This document shows, in pieces, positions 34,255-42,467 of a DNA stretch of 64,000 nucleotides. How positions within the stretch are numbered: position 1 is the stretch's first letter; each line of letters begins with the position of its first letter. The notes under the pieces were generated by a model, which was not told the DNA's origin, did no database searches, and saw only the letters and a list, made by a program, of their open reading frames with translations. This stretch comes from Caulobacter sp. Root343 (GTDB lineage: Bacteria; Pseudomonadota; Alphaproteobacteria; Caulobacterales; Caulobacteraceae), in assembly GCF_001425745.1 (NCBI RefSeq), contig NZ_LMDF01000010.1:1-64000 (forward strand). The letters run 5' to 3'. Position numbers and translations under genes: made by a program.

Positions 34255-34965
34255 TCAGCGCAAGGAGCCATCCCGCGATACGAAAAGGCCGCGCGCCCCT
34301 GACGCCGGCGGCGCCGGCGGCTCCAAGGCGGTCCTGGGCACGAAGATCGGCTCTGGCTCGGCCGGGGCCTGGGCCGGGAGCGGGATCGTCGGACGGGTCC
34401 CGGCGACGGGGGCAGCCGGATAGAACGCGTGGTCGCCGATCACCGCGCTGGGCGTGCGACCGCCAAAATGGACCAGGCGCGCCGAGACCTGGCCGGCGGC
34501 GGCGCGCGCGGCGACAATACGCGGGTTCTGGAACCACAGCGCTCCACCGGTGGGATCGGGGGCGCGCCCCTCCAGCGCCAGATTGATCAGGGTGTTGACC
34601 CGCGCCCGCTGGACCGGACTGGCCGCCGGCAAGGCGCGCCAGTCGCCGCCGGCGCGCAGCACCGGTTCGAACTGGGCGCGGGCGTTGAGCACCTGATCCA
34701 GGCTCGTTCCCCAGCGCCCGTCGGAAAGCCGGTTGAAGATCGTGTAGACGACCGCCAGGAGCCCGCTGTCACCCTGACTGGCCGCCTCGGCCACTGCGAC
34801 CCGGGCGATGGCTTCGCGCGCCCCTGGCGCGGTCAGGGCGGCCACGAGATCGGCGCGGGCGACGCCCGGCAGGTCCTCACCGCGTGCGAAACCGCCCTGG
34901 AGGCTCAGGAGGAGGCCCAGGAGGCCGCAAAGCGCCGGGCGCGCCCTCACGCGCCCCAGGTCCAA
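34255..34965 (-). CDS. Cell wall hydrolase (SleB/hydrolase_2 family), transfer-associated
   Basis: A 236-residue exported protein with a hydrophobic signal (LCGLLGLLLSLQGGFARG). VAVAEAASQGDSGLLAVVYTIFNRL with the catalytic-type Glu, then GTSLDQVLNARAQFEPV and HAFYP match the SleB-like cell wall hydrolase family. The C-terminus is Pro-rich. Such enzymes open peptidoglycan locally for the transfer apparatus. Its start overlaps the end of the traF-like gene by 19 bases, so they are coupled. Confidence 0.82.
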   Translation of the reverse strand: MDLGRVRARPALCGLLGLLLSLQGGFARGEDLPGVARADLVAALTAPGAREAIARVAVAEAASQGDSGLLAVVYTIFNRLSDGRWGTSLDQVLNARAQFEPVLRAGGDWRALPAASPVQRARVNTLINLALEGRAPDPTGGALWFQNPRIVAARAAAGQVSARLVHFGGRTPSAVIGDHAFYPAAPVAGTRPTIPLPAQAPAEPEPIFVPRTALEPPAPPASGARGLFVSRDGSLR

Positions 34966-35450
34966 AGGGGGGCGTAGACGCCGAGAATTTCCGACCTTCG
35001 GACAGCCCCGTAGTATCGGCTGTCAAAACTGTTGGGGATGCGGCCCGAGAAGACCAGATATTCGCCCGCCTCCAGGCGCTTGCACCCGCGCCAGCGCGGC
35101 AGGGCCCGCCCGCCTCGATCGCGAACGGCGATCGGTCCAAGGCGGTGTCCGTCGACCGAAAGGAATGCGTCCGCGCAGACCCGCGCCCCCTGCCCCGCCG
35201 CCACGCTCTTCAGGATGCTGCCGCGCGCCCGCCCCGGCTGGGCGACGCGCAGGTAGGGCTGGGCGGCCGGCGGCGGCCGAAAGGCGATCAGGGCGCCCGG
35301 CCGCGGCTCGGCGGCGACGCGCCGATAGAGCCCGACCGGTTCGCTGGGCGTGGTGTTGAGCAGGACGAGCGGCGCGTCGAGCAGGGCCGCCCCCAGCGCC
35401 AGGGCCGCGGGGATCAGGGCGGCCAGGACGAGAGCACCGGAGACGCGCAT
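34947..35450 (-). CDS. traF: TraF-type S26 signal peptidase
   Basis: A 167-residue membrane peptidase. ATG 35450 is chosen from the GAGG-containing context. One N-terminal membrane segment (SGALVLAALIPAALALGAALL) is followed by the S26 motif with catalytic Ser in NTTPSEPVGLYR and catalytic Lys in ARGSILKSVAA. In IncP plasmids TraF cyclises the TrbC pilin. No trbC is seen in this window, so its partner must be elsewhere or lost. Confidence 0.85.
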   Translation of the reverse strand: MRVSGALVLAALIPAALALGAALLDAPLVLLNTTPSEPVGLYRRVAAEPRPGALIAFRPPPAAQPYLRVAQPGRARGSILKSVAAGQGARVCADAFLSVDGHRLGPIAVRDRGGRALPRWRGCKRLEAGEYLVFSGRIPNSFDSRYYGAVRRSEILGVYAPLWTWGA

Positions 35451-35530
35451 GGCGTGAGCCTCCTCCACCGCGCGCCGCAGGCGCAATCCCTCAGAATTCG
35501 GGGGTCCCAGGGGCGGTAGGCGTCGAGGCC

Positions 35531-35706
35531 GGTCACTGATCCACCGTGAAAGTCGCCAAAAAGGCGCCCGGGGGAAACTGGGACCAGGTCAGGGGTCGGG
35601 CGGGGCGCGGCCGTCGCGCCACGGCGGCGACGGGCGTGGAGGCCTGGCCGAGCCGCGTGTACGCGTGCGGTCACCGATCCACCGTGAAAGTTGCCACGTG
35701 GCAACT
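35531..35706. repeat. Two iterons and a palindrome near parB
   Basis: GGTCACTGATCCACCG (35531-35546) and GGTCACCGATCCACCG (35669-35684) are direct copies of the repA-region iteron. The second is followed by the perfect palindrome AGTTGCCACGTGGCAACT (35689-35706). The 326-base stretch 35451-35776 contains no gene besides these and a terminator. Confidence 0.75.
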
Positions 35707-35720
35707 CCGGACGCGATCAA

Positions 35721-35751
35721 CGAAAAACCCCGCCGGCGGAGCGGCGGGGTT
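35721..35751 (-). terminator. Terminator after parB
   Basis: On the minus strand AACCCCGCCG-ctccgc-CGGCGGGGTT is followed by TTTCG, within TTTTTCG. A 10-bp perfect stem 26 bases past the parB stop. Confidence 0.85.
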
Positions 35752-35776
35752 CTCATGATCGGTGATGGACCGCGCT

Positions 35777-36844
35777 TCAGGCGCTCGGCCGCAGCCGGGC
35801 CAGTTCGGCCTCGAGAGCGGCGATGAAGTCGGCGTTGGAGACGCCCGCGTCCAGGGCCAACTCCAGGACCGCCTTGGTCGGTCCCTTGGGCTTGACGGTG
35901 AACAGGGTCACCGCGCCGGCCTTGATCACTCGGATCTCCCCGGCCGCCGCCGGAGCCTCGGCCTTGCCCAGCCCCGCATTGCGCAAGGCCGCGATGACCT
36001 TGGCCGGCTCGACATAGGCCTCGCCGGTCTCGCGCCGCCGGGCCTGCTGCTCGGCGAGCTTCTTGGCCGCGGCGATCACCCGGCCGCGCTCGGGGTTCTG
36101 GGCCAGGACGGGCTTCAGGTCGCGGGCGTGCTTTTCCAGGACCTGCAGGTGATCGCCGAAGGCGTCGACCACCTCGGTCGGCAGTCGGCCCAGGTCCAGG
36201 AACCGCGACAGCCAGGCCTTGGGCCGGTCCAGGCGCTCGGCCATACGCGAGGCCACGCCGCCGTAGTAGAGGTCGATGGCGCTCAGATAGTCGACCGCCC
36301 GCTCGTAGTCGGAGAGATCCTTGCGGGCGCGGTTTTCGATGTCGGCCAGGCGGAACGCCTGCTCGTCGGAGAGCTCGCGCTCCTCGATCAGATACTTGAT
36401 CTCGCGGTGCTCGACCGCGCGAAGATAGCTCACCGCCCAGTGGCGGCGGGCGCCGGCGATGACCTCATAGTCGAAGTTGGGATCATCGGTGACCCGGCGC
36501 ACGATGGCCGGGAACTCCTGCTTGCCCTGGGCCCGCAGGCCTTCCAGCAACTCGGCGGTGTTCTCCGGCGTCAGCAGGTCGTATTTGCGGTTATGCCGCG
36601 CCCACATCCGGCAGCGGGCCGGGTCGACGAGCTTGAGGGTCTTTTCCTGGTAGTCGCCCGAGGTCACCCGGGCCAGGCCCAGCATGCGGTCGCTGACTCG
36701 CGGCGGTATGGAGGCCGACGCGGGCGCGCCTTCCGCGCCGCCCGCCGAGGCGGGCGTGGTCGGGGGATTGGTGACCGCCGGCGACGGCGCCTCGCCGACC
36801 AGGCCAGCCAGGATGCTGCGGTTCTTGCCCGTGGTGGACGCCAT
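35777..36844 (-). CDS. parB: ParB-type plasmid partition protein
   Basis: A 355-residue partition protein. ParB motifs include EVIAGARRHWAVSYLRA (CTP-binding box region), LIEERELSDEQAFRLADIENRARKDLSDYERA (in blocks) and the helix-turn-helix YYGGVASRMAERLDRPKAWLSRFLDLGRLP. The C-terminal domain is probably for dimerisation. It sits 17 bases after parA in one operon. The centromere it binds is not proven; palindromes near 38078-38118 or AGTTGCCACGTGGCAACT copies are candidates. Confidence 0.93.
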   Translation of the reverse strand: MASTTGKNRSILAGLVGEAPSPAVTNPPTTPASAGGAEGAPASASIPPRVSDRMLGLARVTSGDYQEKTLKLVDPARCRMWARHNRKYDLLTPENTAELLEGLRAQGKQEFPAIVRRVTDDPNFDYEVIAGARRHWAVSYLRAVEHREIKYLIEERELSDEQAFRLADIENRARKDLSDYERAVDYLSAIDLYYGGVASRMAERLDRPKAWLSRFLDLGRLPTEVVDAFGDHLQVLEKHARDLKPVLAQNPERGRVIAAAKKLAEQQARRRETGEAYVEPAKVIAALRNAGLGKAEAPAAAGEIRVIKAGAVTLFTVKPKGPTKAVLELALDAGVSNADFIAALEAELARLRPSA

Positions 36845-36861
36845 GGTCCCCTCCCCTCTTC

Positions 36862-38067
36862 CTAGGCGACGCCCAGACGCCGCAGGTCGGCGCGATGGCT
36901 CGGCCAGGCCTTGCGGATCAGGATCTCGATCTCGCCGTTGAGACGGTCGAGATTGTTGCGGCAGCGCTCGTGGACGCGGCCCCCGCTGGAGACCTCGTAG
37001 ACCGTGCGCAGTTGGACGTTGGCGTTGTCGATCTCGGCCGAGTCGAGCAGCGAGTTGGTCAGCATGTCCGCGCCGAACACGGCGGCCATCATCTCGCGGA
37101 TCGAAATGTGGGCGCTCTTGCCCTCATCGACCTTGGTGGCGACCACCCGCAGGAACTCGTAGCCGCTCTTGCCCAGGCCGTACTGGTCAAGGACTCCAAG
37201 GGTGTCGACGATCATCCGCAGGAAGTGGGCCGTGGACGCGAAATCGACCGTCGAGGGCGGCGTGGGGATCAGGAGGGCGTTGGCCGCCCGCAGCACCGCC
37301 AGCGAGATCATGCCCAGCGCCGGCGGCGGATCGAGCAGGACCACGTCATACCGATCGGCCATACCGGCGATACCGGCCCGCAGGCGGTCGAGCACGGCGG
37401 GATTACCGCGCATGCGCGCGGCGGCCTCGTATTCGGCCTGGTAGAGCCCGAGATTGGCCGGGATCAGGTCGATGCCCGCCCAGCCGGTCGGCCGGACCGC
37501 ATAGTCGAGATTGGGCTCGTCGCCGTGCCGGAAGAACGGCAGCAGGGTGTCGTCGTCGTTGATGTCGATGTCGGGATTGAACCCGAACACCGTGGTCGAG
37601 GACGCCTGGCTGTCGCAGTCGATAATCGCGACGCGATAACCCTTTAGGGCCAGAAACTGAGCGATGTGGCAGGTCAGGGTCGACTTGCCCACGCCGCCCT
37701 TGAAGTTCTGCACGGCCAGGACGATCGGCGGGTCGCCCTCGGCCCGCCGCGGCCGGGTGCCGAAGTGGTCGCGCATGGCGTTGACCTCGGCCAGGCTATA
37801 CCCTTCCCGACGGCCCGCTTCGGTCATACGCGGCGTCGGTAGTTTTCCGTCAGCCTCCGCCTGGCGAATGGCTTCGGGGGTCCTACCGACCATTTCGGCG
37901 GCCTTGCTGATCGGAAAGCGCGTGTCGACGATCTTCTCGACGCCGGGCGCGAACACCGTGGCGCGCAGCCGGGCGATGACGTCGTCGGCGCGGTTGGTCA
38001 GATTGTTCAGGGCGTCGAGCAGCACCGGTCCGGTGGCTTGCTCGGGCGCCAAGGCGGTCGCGGTCAT
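36862..38067 (-). CDS. parA: ParA-type partition ATPase with N-terminal HTH
   Basis: A 401-residue type Ia partition ATPase. ATG 38067 is chosen because GGAGGGGGTG is directly upstream. The N-terminal part has a MerR-like helix-turn-helix (FPISKAAEMVGRTPEAIRQAE), which usually lets ParA repress its own promoter. The ATPase part has the deviant Walker A VQNFKGGVGKSTLTCHIA, Walker A' AIIDCDSQASS and Walker B VVLLDPPPALG. It forms an operon with parB; an inverted repeat ACTTTGCAAA/TTTGCAAAGT lies just upstream. Confidence 0.94.
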   Translation of the reverse strand: MTATALAPEQATGPVLLDALNNLTNRADDVIARLRATVFAPGVEKIVDTRFPISKAAEMVGRTPEAIRQAEADGKLPTPRMTEAGRREGYSLAEVNAMRDHFGTRPRRAEGDPPIVLAVQNFKGGVGKSTLTCHIAQFLALKGYRVAIIDCDSQASSTTVFGFNPDIDINDDDTLLPFFRHGDEPNLDYAVRPTGWAGIDLIPANLGLYQAEYEAAARMRGNPAVLDRLRAGIAGMADRYDVVLLDPPPALGMISLAVLRAANALLIPTPPSTVDFASTAHFLRMIVDTLGVLDQYGLGKSGYEFLRVVATKVDEGKSAHISIREMMAAVFGADMLTNSLLDSAEIDNANVQLRTVYEVSSGGRVHERCRNNLDRLNGEIEILIRKAWPSHRADLRRLGVA

Positions 38068-38077
38068 CACCCCCTCC

Positions 38078-38118
38078 ACTTTGCAAATTTCGACGAGACT
38101 AGACGATCTTTGCAAAGT
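38078..38118. promoter_or_regulatory. Inverted repeat upstream of parA
   Basis: ACTTTGCAAA (38078-38087) and TTTGCAAAGT (38109-38118) are exact inverted copies separated by 21 bases, each containing palindromic TTTGCAAA. The first lies 11 bases upstream of the parA start. It is probably the ParA autoregulatory operator or part of the partition site. Confidence 0.65.
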
Positions 38119-38310
38119 TGTCGTTCGAGAGCGTGAACAAAACCTTAACGCCAAGCGTCGCGTCGAGCCCCCAAAGGCTCGAGGCGCGTCGCGCTCGCAA
38201 CGACTCCCCTCGCCCCGTTAGAAGAGATCGTTATTGACGAAAGTTAGAAGGGTTAAGCAGCGTGCGACGGCCCTCAAAGCCAAGCCCCACAAGGGGTCGC
38301 CAAACCGACC

Positions 38311-38395
38311 GGTCACCGATCCCCCGTCACCGGGGTCACTGATCCCCCGATGGACCGGTCACCGATCCCCCGAGGAAAAGGTCACTGATCCCCCG
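38311..38395. repeat. oriV: Four iterons at exact 23-bp spacing (probable origin of replication)
   Basis: GGTCACYGATCCCCCG occurs at 38311, 38334, 38357 and 38380, every 23 bases, alternating C, T, C, T at the variable position. About two helical turns per repeat puts all copies on one face of the DNA. The array lies at the 3' end of repA, the last copy overlapping its stop. Four more copies occur at 35531, 35669, 39535 (inverted) and 40228 (inverted). The remaining part of 38155-38310 has no gene. Confidence 0.85.
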
Positions 38396-39344
38396 ACGGC
38401 CGTCGCCGGCCCTCCATCCGCGCGTCCAGCGTCGCGGCGCGGGCGTCCTCAAGGGCCCGGCGCGAATCGGCCGCCGCCATCGCCTCGAGCTCGGCCTTGA
38501 TTCGGGCGCGCTCGGCCGCGTCGCGGCGGATGAAGTGGATGGCCGCGGCGCCGTCGCGCGTCGTGGCGTGGGTGAGCGCGTAGTCGGGTAGGCTGTCGGC
38601 GGCGATGATCTTCTTGAGCAGGTAGGTGAACTGCTTGAGCGGCCCCTCGCTGCCGGACTTGTCGTAGAGGACGCTGACCCGGCAGGTCCAGCCGTCGGCC
38701 TGGTCGCCGGCGTGCTTGCGGGCGATGCGGTAGATGGCCCGCTCCAGGCCGCCGGTCAGCAGGAAGTAGTCGGGGTGCAGGGTCAGCAGGGCCCGGTCGC
38801 GCATCAGCCCTTCATAGACCCAGTTGGAGAGGGTCAGGGTCAGGCCGCGCGGCGCGCCGGTGACCGGGTCGGAGTCCAGCGTCCACTCGTCGAGCCAGCC
38901 AAACTGGGCGCGCTTGTTGCGCTTGGGCGCGCGCAGGCTGGTCTCGATGGTCGTCGACTGCAGCCGCTCCAGAGCCGCCTGCAGTTCGCGATAGGCCGTG
39001 CCGCCAGTGTCGCGGTGGATGGCCTTCAAGAGGTCGTAAGAGGTCGTGTGGATGGTGCGCGGGATGTCGTTGTCGCCCCGGTCGCGCAGCTTGTTCAGGT
39101 GCGAGGTCGCCCAGATCAGGATGTCGGCGTCCCAGATGGTGGCGATGCCGAACTGGGGATTGGCGCTAACCCGCACGTGGACGTCGCCGTCGGGCGAGAC
39201 GTACTCGATGGGCTTGAGGCGCTTGCGCTTGCCCAGCGAGAAGAACGGCCGCTCCATCAGCTCGCGCTGGTCCTTCCAGGCGAGATCGGCGACCTGGGGG
39301 ATGAAGAGATCGAACTCTTGATTACGAATCGCGCGCTTGGACAT
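38382..39344 (-). CDS. repA: RepA-type plasmid replication initiator
   Basis: A 320-residue initiator. ATG 39344 is chosen as the start of the conserved region; upstream open sequence runs into palindromic repeats and is not coding. The N-terminus NQEFDLFIPQVADLAWKDQRELMERPFFSL, then GIATIWDADILIWATSHLN, TSYDLLKAIHRDTGGTAYRELQAALERL and GWLDEWTLDSD (in blocks) match the RepA (RPA) family of alphaproteobacterial plasmids. It should bind the adjacent iterons and start replication. Palindromes and an iteron upstream may provide autoregulation. Confidence 0.92.
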   Translation of the reverse strand: MSKRAIRNQEFDLFIPQVADLAWKDQRELMERPFFSLGKRKRLKPIEYVSPDGDVHVRVSANPQFGIATIWDADILIWATSHLNKLRDRGDNDIPRTIHTTSYDLLKAIHRDTGGTAYRELQAALERLQSTTIETSLRAPKRNKRAQFGWLDEWTLDSDPVTGAPRGLTLTLSNWVYEGLMRDRALLTLHPDYFLLTGGLERAIYRIARKHAGDQADGWTCRVSVLYDKSGSEGPLKQFTYLLKKIIAADSLPDYALTHATTRDGAAAIHFIRRDAAERARIKAELEAMAAADSRRALEDARAATLDARMEGRRRPSGDQ

Positions 39345-39438
39345 GGCTGGCCCCATTGTGCGCCCCCGGCCCGGCCGAGGCAAAAGCCCGCCCTGCCCTA
39401 GCCCCTGTTCTTGGCCTGGCCGAAGCGGGACGCGCCCG

Positions 39439-39550
39439 AGTTGCCACGTGGCAACTCCGGGCCGAACGCCCTGCCTCTGACGACGGCGCGGCCGCCGACC
39501 GGAAAGTTGCCATGTGGCAACTTCCATCTTTTGTCGGTGGATCAGTGACC
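39439..39550. repeat. Two palindromes and an inverted iteron upstream of repA
   Basis: AGTTGCCACGTGGCAACT at 39439-39456 and AGTTGCCATGTGGCAACT at 39505-39522 repeat the palindrome near parB. CGGTGGATCAGTGACC at 39535-39550 is an inverted iteron. They sit between repA and the divergent HExxH gene, so they may repress repA or mark the partition site. Confidence 0.75.
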
Positions 39551-39615
39551 AAGGCGCGCTCTTGCCTGGCGCGCGAGCGGCCGCTAGAGGCCGGCCCGCC
39601 ACGCCAGGAGCCGAT

Positions 39616-40212
39616 ATGCCGCGTCCACGCACCCCAGACGAAGACGACCGCCTCGCCGCCGTCCACGAGGCCGCTCACGCGGTGTTCGCGCTCGGCGACG
39701 AGGACCAGCCGATCATCCTGGCGGGCGCGGTCACCCTCGCCGGCCGCGGCTTCGGCGCGGCGGCCATCGGGCTCGACACGGTCCGTCTCGGAACCCTGAC
39801 CGATCCCGGCCGTGTCCAGGCCCGTCAGACGCTGATCTGGTCCTTCGTCGCCGGCGGCGTGGCCGAGACCCACGCCGCCAAGCTCTGGAACATCCCCCTC
39901 ACGCCGCGCGAAACTCGGGCCGCGACCCAGGTCGACTACCAGCTCGCCCGCCAGGTGCTGGCGGAGATCAGCGCCGAGGTCGACGATCGTCAGCTCGCCG
40001 AATACGAGGCCGACATCGCCCTCACGCTCGAAGGCAAGATCTGGGACGTCGTCGCCGCCTTCGCCGCGGAGCTCCAGGACAAGCGACGCCTCGAGGCCGC
40101 GGCCGCCACCGCGCTCGTCCGCAAGCTCTGCGCCGAGCACCTGGCCGATGATCCCGACGACGCCCAAGACGCCCAGGACGAGAGCGGCGCGCTGTCGCCG
40201 CCGACCGCCTGA
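39616..40212 (+). CDS. Small HExxH protein (M41-like putative zinc peptidase)
   Basis: A 198-residue soluble protein; ATG 39616 follows CAGGAG. AAVHEAAHAVFAL gives His17-Glu18-x-x-His21, a zinc-protease motif placed as in FtsH-like (M41) peptidases and stand-alone plasmid copies of that domain. TWSFVAGGVAETHAAKLW-like sequence (LIWSFVAGGVAETHAAKLWN) and VDYQLARQVL follow the M41 pattern of A..HL.GR.AE and a distal Asp. There is no AAA domain or membrane segment. It is divergent from repA; the role is unknown. Confidence 0.65.
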   Translation: MPRPRTPDEDDRLAAVHEAAHAVFALGDEDQPIILAGAVTLAGRGFGAAAIGLDTVRLGTLTDPGRVQARQTLIWSFVAGGVAETHAAKLWNIPLTPRETRAATQVDYQLARQVLAEISAEVDDRQLAEYEADIALTLEGKIWDVVAAFAAELQDKRRLEAAAATALVRKLCAEHLADDPDDAQDAQDESGALSPPTA

Positions 40213-40227
40213 CGTGCCGGCAATCCA

Positions 40228-40243
40228 CGGGGGATCAGTGACC
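40228..40243 (-). repeat. Isolated inverted iteron
   Basis: CGGGGGATCAGTGACC is an exact inverted copy of the repA-region iteron, 16 bases after the HExxH gene stop. Confidence 0.7.
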
Positions 40244-40282
40244 GCAGCGGCCCGCCCCGCGGATCGGGGCGGGCCGGCCGGA

Positions 40283-40660
40283 TCAGCCTTCTTCGCCCGG
40301 CTCGGACTCGGCATTGGCCTCGGGACGGTCGAGCGACTTGAGCTCATGGCCAGGGCCGGCCACGACGATCTTGGTGAAGTAGTGCTCCTTGCCGTCCTTG
40401 TCGGTGTAGCGCTCGTTGCGGATCTCGCCCTCGACATAGACCTTCGAGCCCTTGGCCAGACCCCGGCCCTCCAGCCACTTCACCGTGCCCGGGCTCCAGA
40501 CCTCGACCTGGTGCCAGGTGGTGAAGTCCTGACGCTCGTTGTCCTTCTTGGTGTAGCGGCTGGTGGCCACCCGCAGCACCGCGTACTTCTTGCCCTTGAG
40601 GGTGGTGCGGATCTCGCTGTCCGCGCCGGTGAAGCCGATCAGTTGCGCCTTGTTCAGCAT
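40283..40660 (-). CDS. ssb: Plasmid single-stranded DNA-binding protein
   Basis: A 125-residue OB-fold protein. LNKAQLIGFTGADSEIRTT, VLRVATSRYTKKDN, TTWHQVEVW and GSKVYVEGEIRNERYTDKDGKEHYFTKIV (in blocks) follow SSB closely. The C-terminus ends GEEG rather than the DDDIPF-type tip used to recruit partner proteins, so interactions may differ from chromosomal SSB. It probably protects single strands during transfer or replication. A long GC-rich leader precedes it. Confidence 0.9.
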   Translation of the reverse strand: MLNKAQLIGFTGADSEIRTTLKGKKYAVLRVATSRYTKKDNERQDFTTWHQVEVWSPGTVKWLEGRGLAKGSKVYVEGEIRNERYTDKDGKEHYFTKIVVAGPGHELKSLDRPEANAESEPGEEG

Positions 40661-41323
40661 GGTCTTTCTCCGTCTCCCGCCGGGAGAAGTCCCGGCGGTC
40701 CGCGGCCCTCGCCGCGATCACGGGCCCTGCCAGGGCGGGGAAGAGGGTCGGGCCCAAGCCCGCGGCGGCTGGACGCCGGCCTGCACGGAGCGCAGCGCAG
40801 GAAGGCCGGAGGCTCCGGCCAGAGCGCCTGGCCCCGCCAGGTCGGCTTGGACCCGGCCCGCCCCGCCCTAGGGACGACGTGATCGATCGCGGCGAGGGCT
40901 CGCGCGACCTCCAGGCCCCGCACCGGGGAGACGCCAAAGACCTGCTGATCCCAAGGCGCGGCCGGCGCCGCCGACGCCGGCCAGCAAGTTCCGCCCAAGG
41001 GGCCGGACGGACGCTCAGTCCGGGTCGCCGCCACCGCGCCAAGGCCGGACGAGGGCAGGCCCCGCGCCGCCGTGACCGGGTCTCCAGCGGGCCCGGGCCG
41101 AAGTTGCCGGGCAGGGGCCTTGGCCAGGCGAAGGTCCTGTCGAGGTCAATCCGCACGCGCGCGGCCAAGGCGGCCGGAGCCCCTCTCCCAGGCCGTCGTC
41201 GGCCTCGCCCAAGCGTTCACGGCGAACGAATCGCCAACCCCAAGGCGTCGTGGCGCTAAGGCCGGCGACCGCTAGATCTGGGTCGCCGTTCCGGGTTCAT
41301 TCCAACGGGCCAGACAGCAAAGA
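40661..41323. other. GC-rich region without recognisable gene
   Basis: No frame here has a protein-like composition; open frames are Arg/Pro/Gly-rich shadows. Several hairpins occur just upstream of ssb, including GCCCT-gcc-AGGGC followed by GGGGAA near 40723-40745, loosely similar to the structured leaders at 32-34 kb. Otherwise nothing is seen. Confidence 0.5.
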
Positions 41324-41348
41324 CGGCGCGGCGATGAACACCGCGCCG
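41324..41348 (-). terminator. Hairpin after DUF2493 gene
   Basis: CGGCGCGG and CCGCGCCG form an 8-bp stem 9 bases past the stop, followed on the minus strand by TCTTTGCT. A moderate terminator. Confidence 0.5.
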
Positions 41349-41356
41349 CCGAAGCC

Positions 41357-42286
41357 CTATTTGGCGGGGCGGATCGGCACGCAGCGGATACCGCGCTCGG
41401 CCGCCTTCTGCGCCAGGTTCAGGGCCGGACCGAAGGGCCGAGCCGCCTCCCCAAGGTGTGGTTGCAGGCTGGCCGCCAGGGTCAGGACGCAAACCGGCTC
41501 CAGGTCGAGCATGGCGTCATTGGCCTTGAACGGCGCGGCCCGGCCCACGCCGTCGAAGTCGGGCTTGGCCAGGACGAGCTTGACCCGCTTCTGCTTGGCC
41601 CAGCTGATGGCCAGCGTCTCGCCGCCCCGGGCGCCGCAGGTGGCCAGGGCCATGTCCGGCCAGGTCTGGTGGGCCCAGTTGAGGGCGTCGAAGATCCGAC
41701 CGCCGTCCAGCGCCGTGTCGGCGCCCGGCGCGGCCCGGAACGCGATCACCGCGCAGCCCGGATCGACGGCCTGCTGGCGACGGGCCTTCATCGCCCGCAC
41801 GGCCTCGCGGGCCTCGACCTGAGCGGCGGTGACGCGCGAGCCGCGCACGCTGCCGCGCCAGGGCGTCCAGACCTCCCCGGTCGCCACCCGGTAGGCCTCG
41901 GCGGCGGCGTCGCGCACCAGGTCGGCGGCCAGCACCGCCACGTCGGCCGCGCGGGTCCGGGCCGTGGCCGCTTGCAGGTCGGTGTCGGCCACTTCGGAAG
42001 CGTCGAAGTCGCGCAGCAGGCGGTTGATCTCGTCACGGCCGCGATCGGCCTCGCGGTCGATGCGCAGGGAGGCCGAGTGGAAGGCTCCGATCAGCGCCTC
42101 GCAGAACACGCCCTGGAAGTCCTCCAGGGCGGTCTCGCCGATCAGGTCGAGCAACTCGGTCATCAGCACCTGACCCAGTTGGACCAAGGCGTCCTCGGGC
42201 GGATGGGGCCGCGGATCGTCCAGGTCGAGCGCCTGGGCCTCGAGCGGGCTGAGCGGACCGGTGAGGGGAGGGGGATGAAAGGTCAT
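41357..42286 (-). CDS. DUF2493 (YspA-type SLOG) domain protein
   Basis: A 309-residue protein common on alphaproteobacterial plasmids. The N-terminal two thirds are helical and variable. The C-terminal part contains LDGGRIFDALNWAHQTWPDMALATCGARGGETLAISWAKQKRVKLVLAKPDFDGVGRAAPFKANDAML (in blocks), the DUF2493/YspA Rossmann-like SLOG fold with a GARGGE nucleotide-binding turn. SLOG proteins bind nucleotides or related ligands; the role of this group is unknown. Confidence 0.8.
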   Translation of the reverse strand: MTFHPPPLTGPLSPLEAQALDLDDPRPHPPEDALVQLGQVLMTELLDLIGETALEDFQGVFCEALIGAFHSASLRIDREADRGRDEINRLLRDFDASEVADTDLQAATARTRAADVAVLAADLVRDAAAEAYRVATGEVWTPWRGSVRGSRVTAAQVEAREAVRAMKARRQQAVDPGCAVIAFRAAPGADTALDGGRIFDALNWAHQTWPDMALATCGARGGETLAISWAKQKRVKLVLAKPDFDGVGRAAPFKANDAMLDLEPVCVLTLAASLQPHLGEAARPFGPALNLAQKAAERGIRCVPIRPAK

Positions 42287-42467
42287 GGGAAGACTCCCGA
42301 GGGGTTGAGGACGGAACGAGCCCTTCGGCTCGCGACCGCCCTCCGCGCCGCCGGCCCCGGGCCGCCGCAGGGGCTTTGAGCGCAGCGTCCCTTGCGGCGG
42401 TCCCGCGGACGGTGGCGAGGTCGCCCGAGCCGCAGGGCCGTCTCCGCCCAGCCCCTGACCAGGCCCG

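Noticed and set aside
38311..38395. Iteron array as a CRISPR
   Set aside because: Repeats of 16 bases with 7-base gaps and no Cas genes; spacing fits RepA iterons.
40344..41168. 274-residue minus-strand frame overlapping ssb
   Set aside because: Arg/Pro-rich shadow overlapping the true SSB frame.
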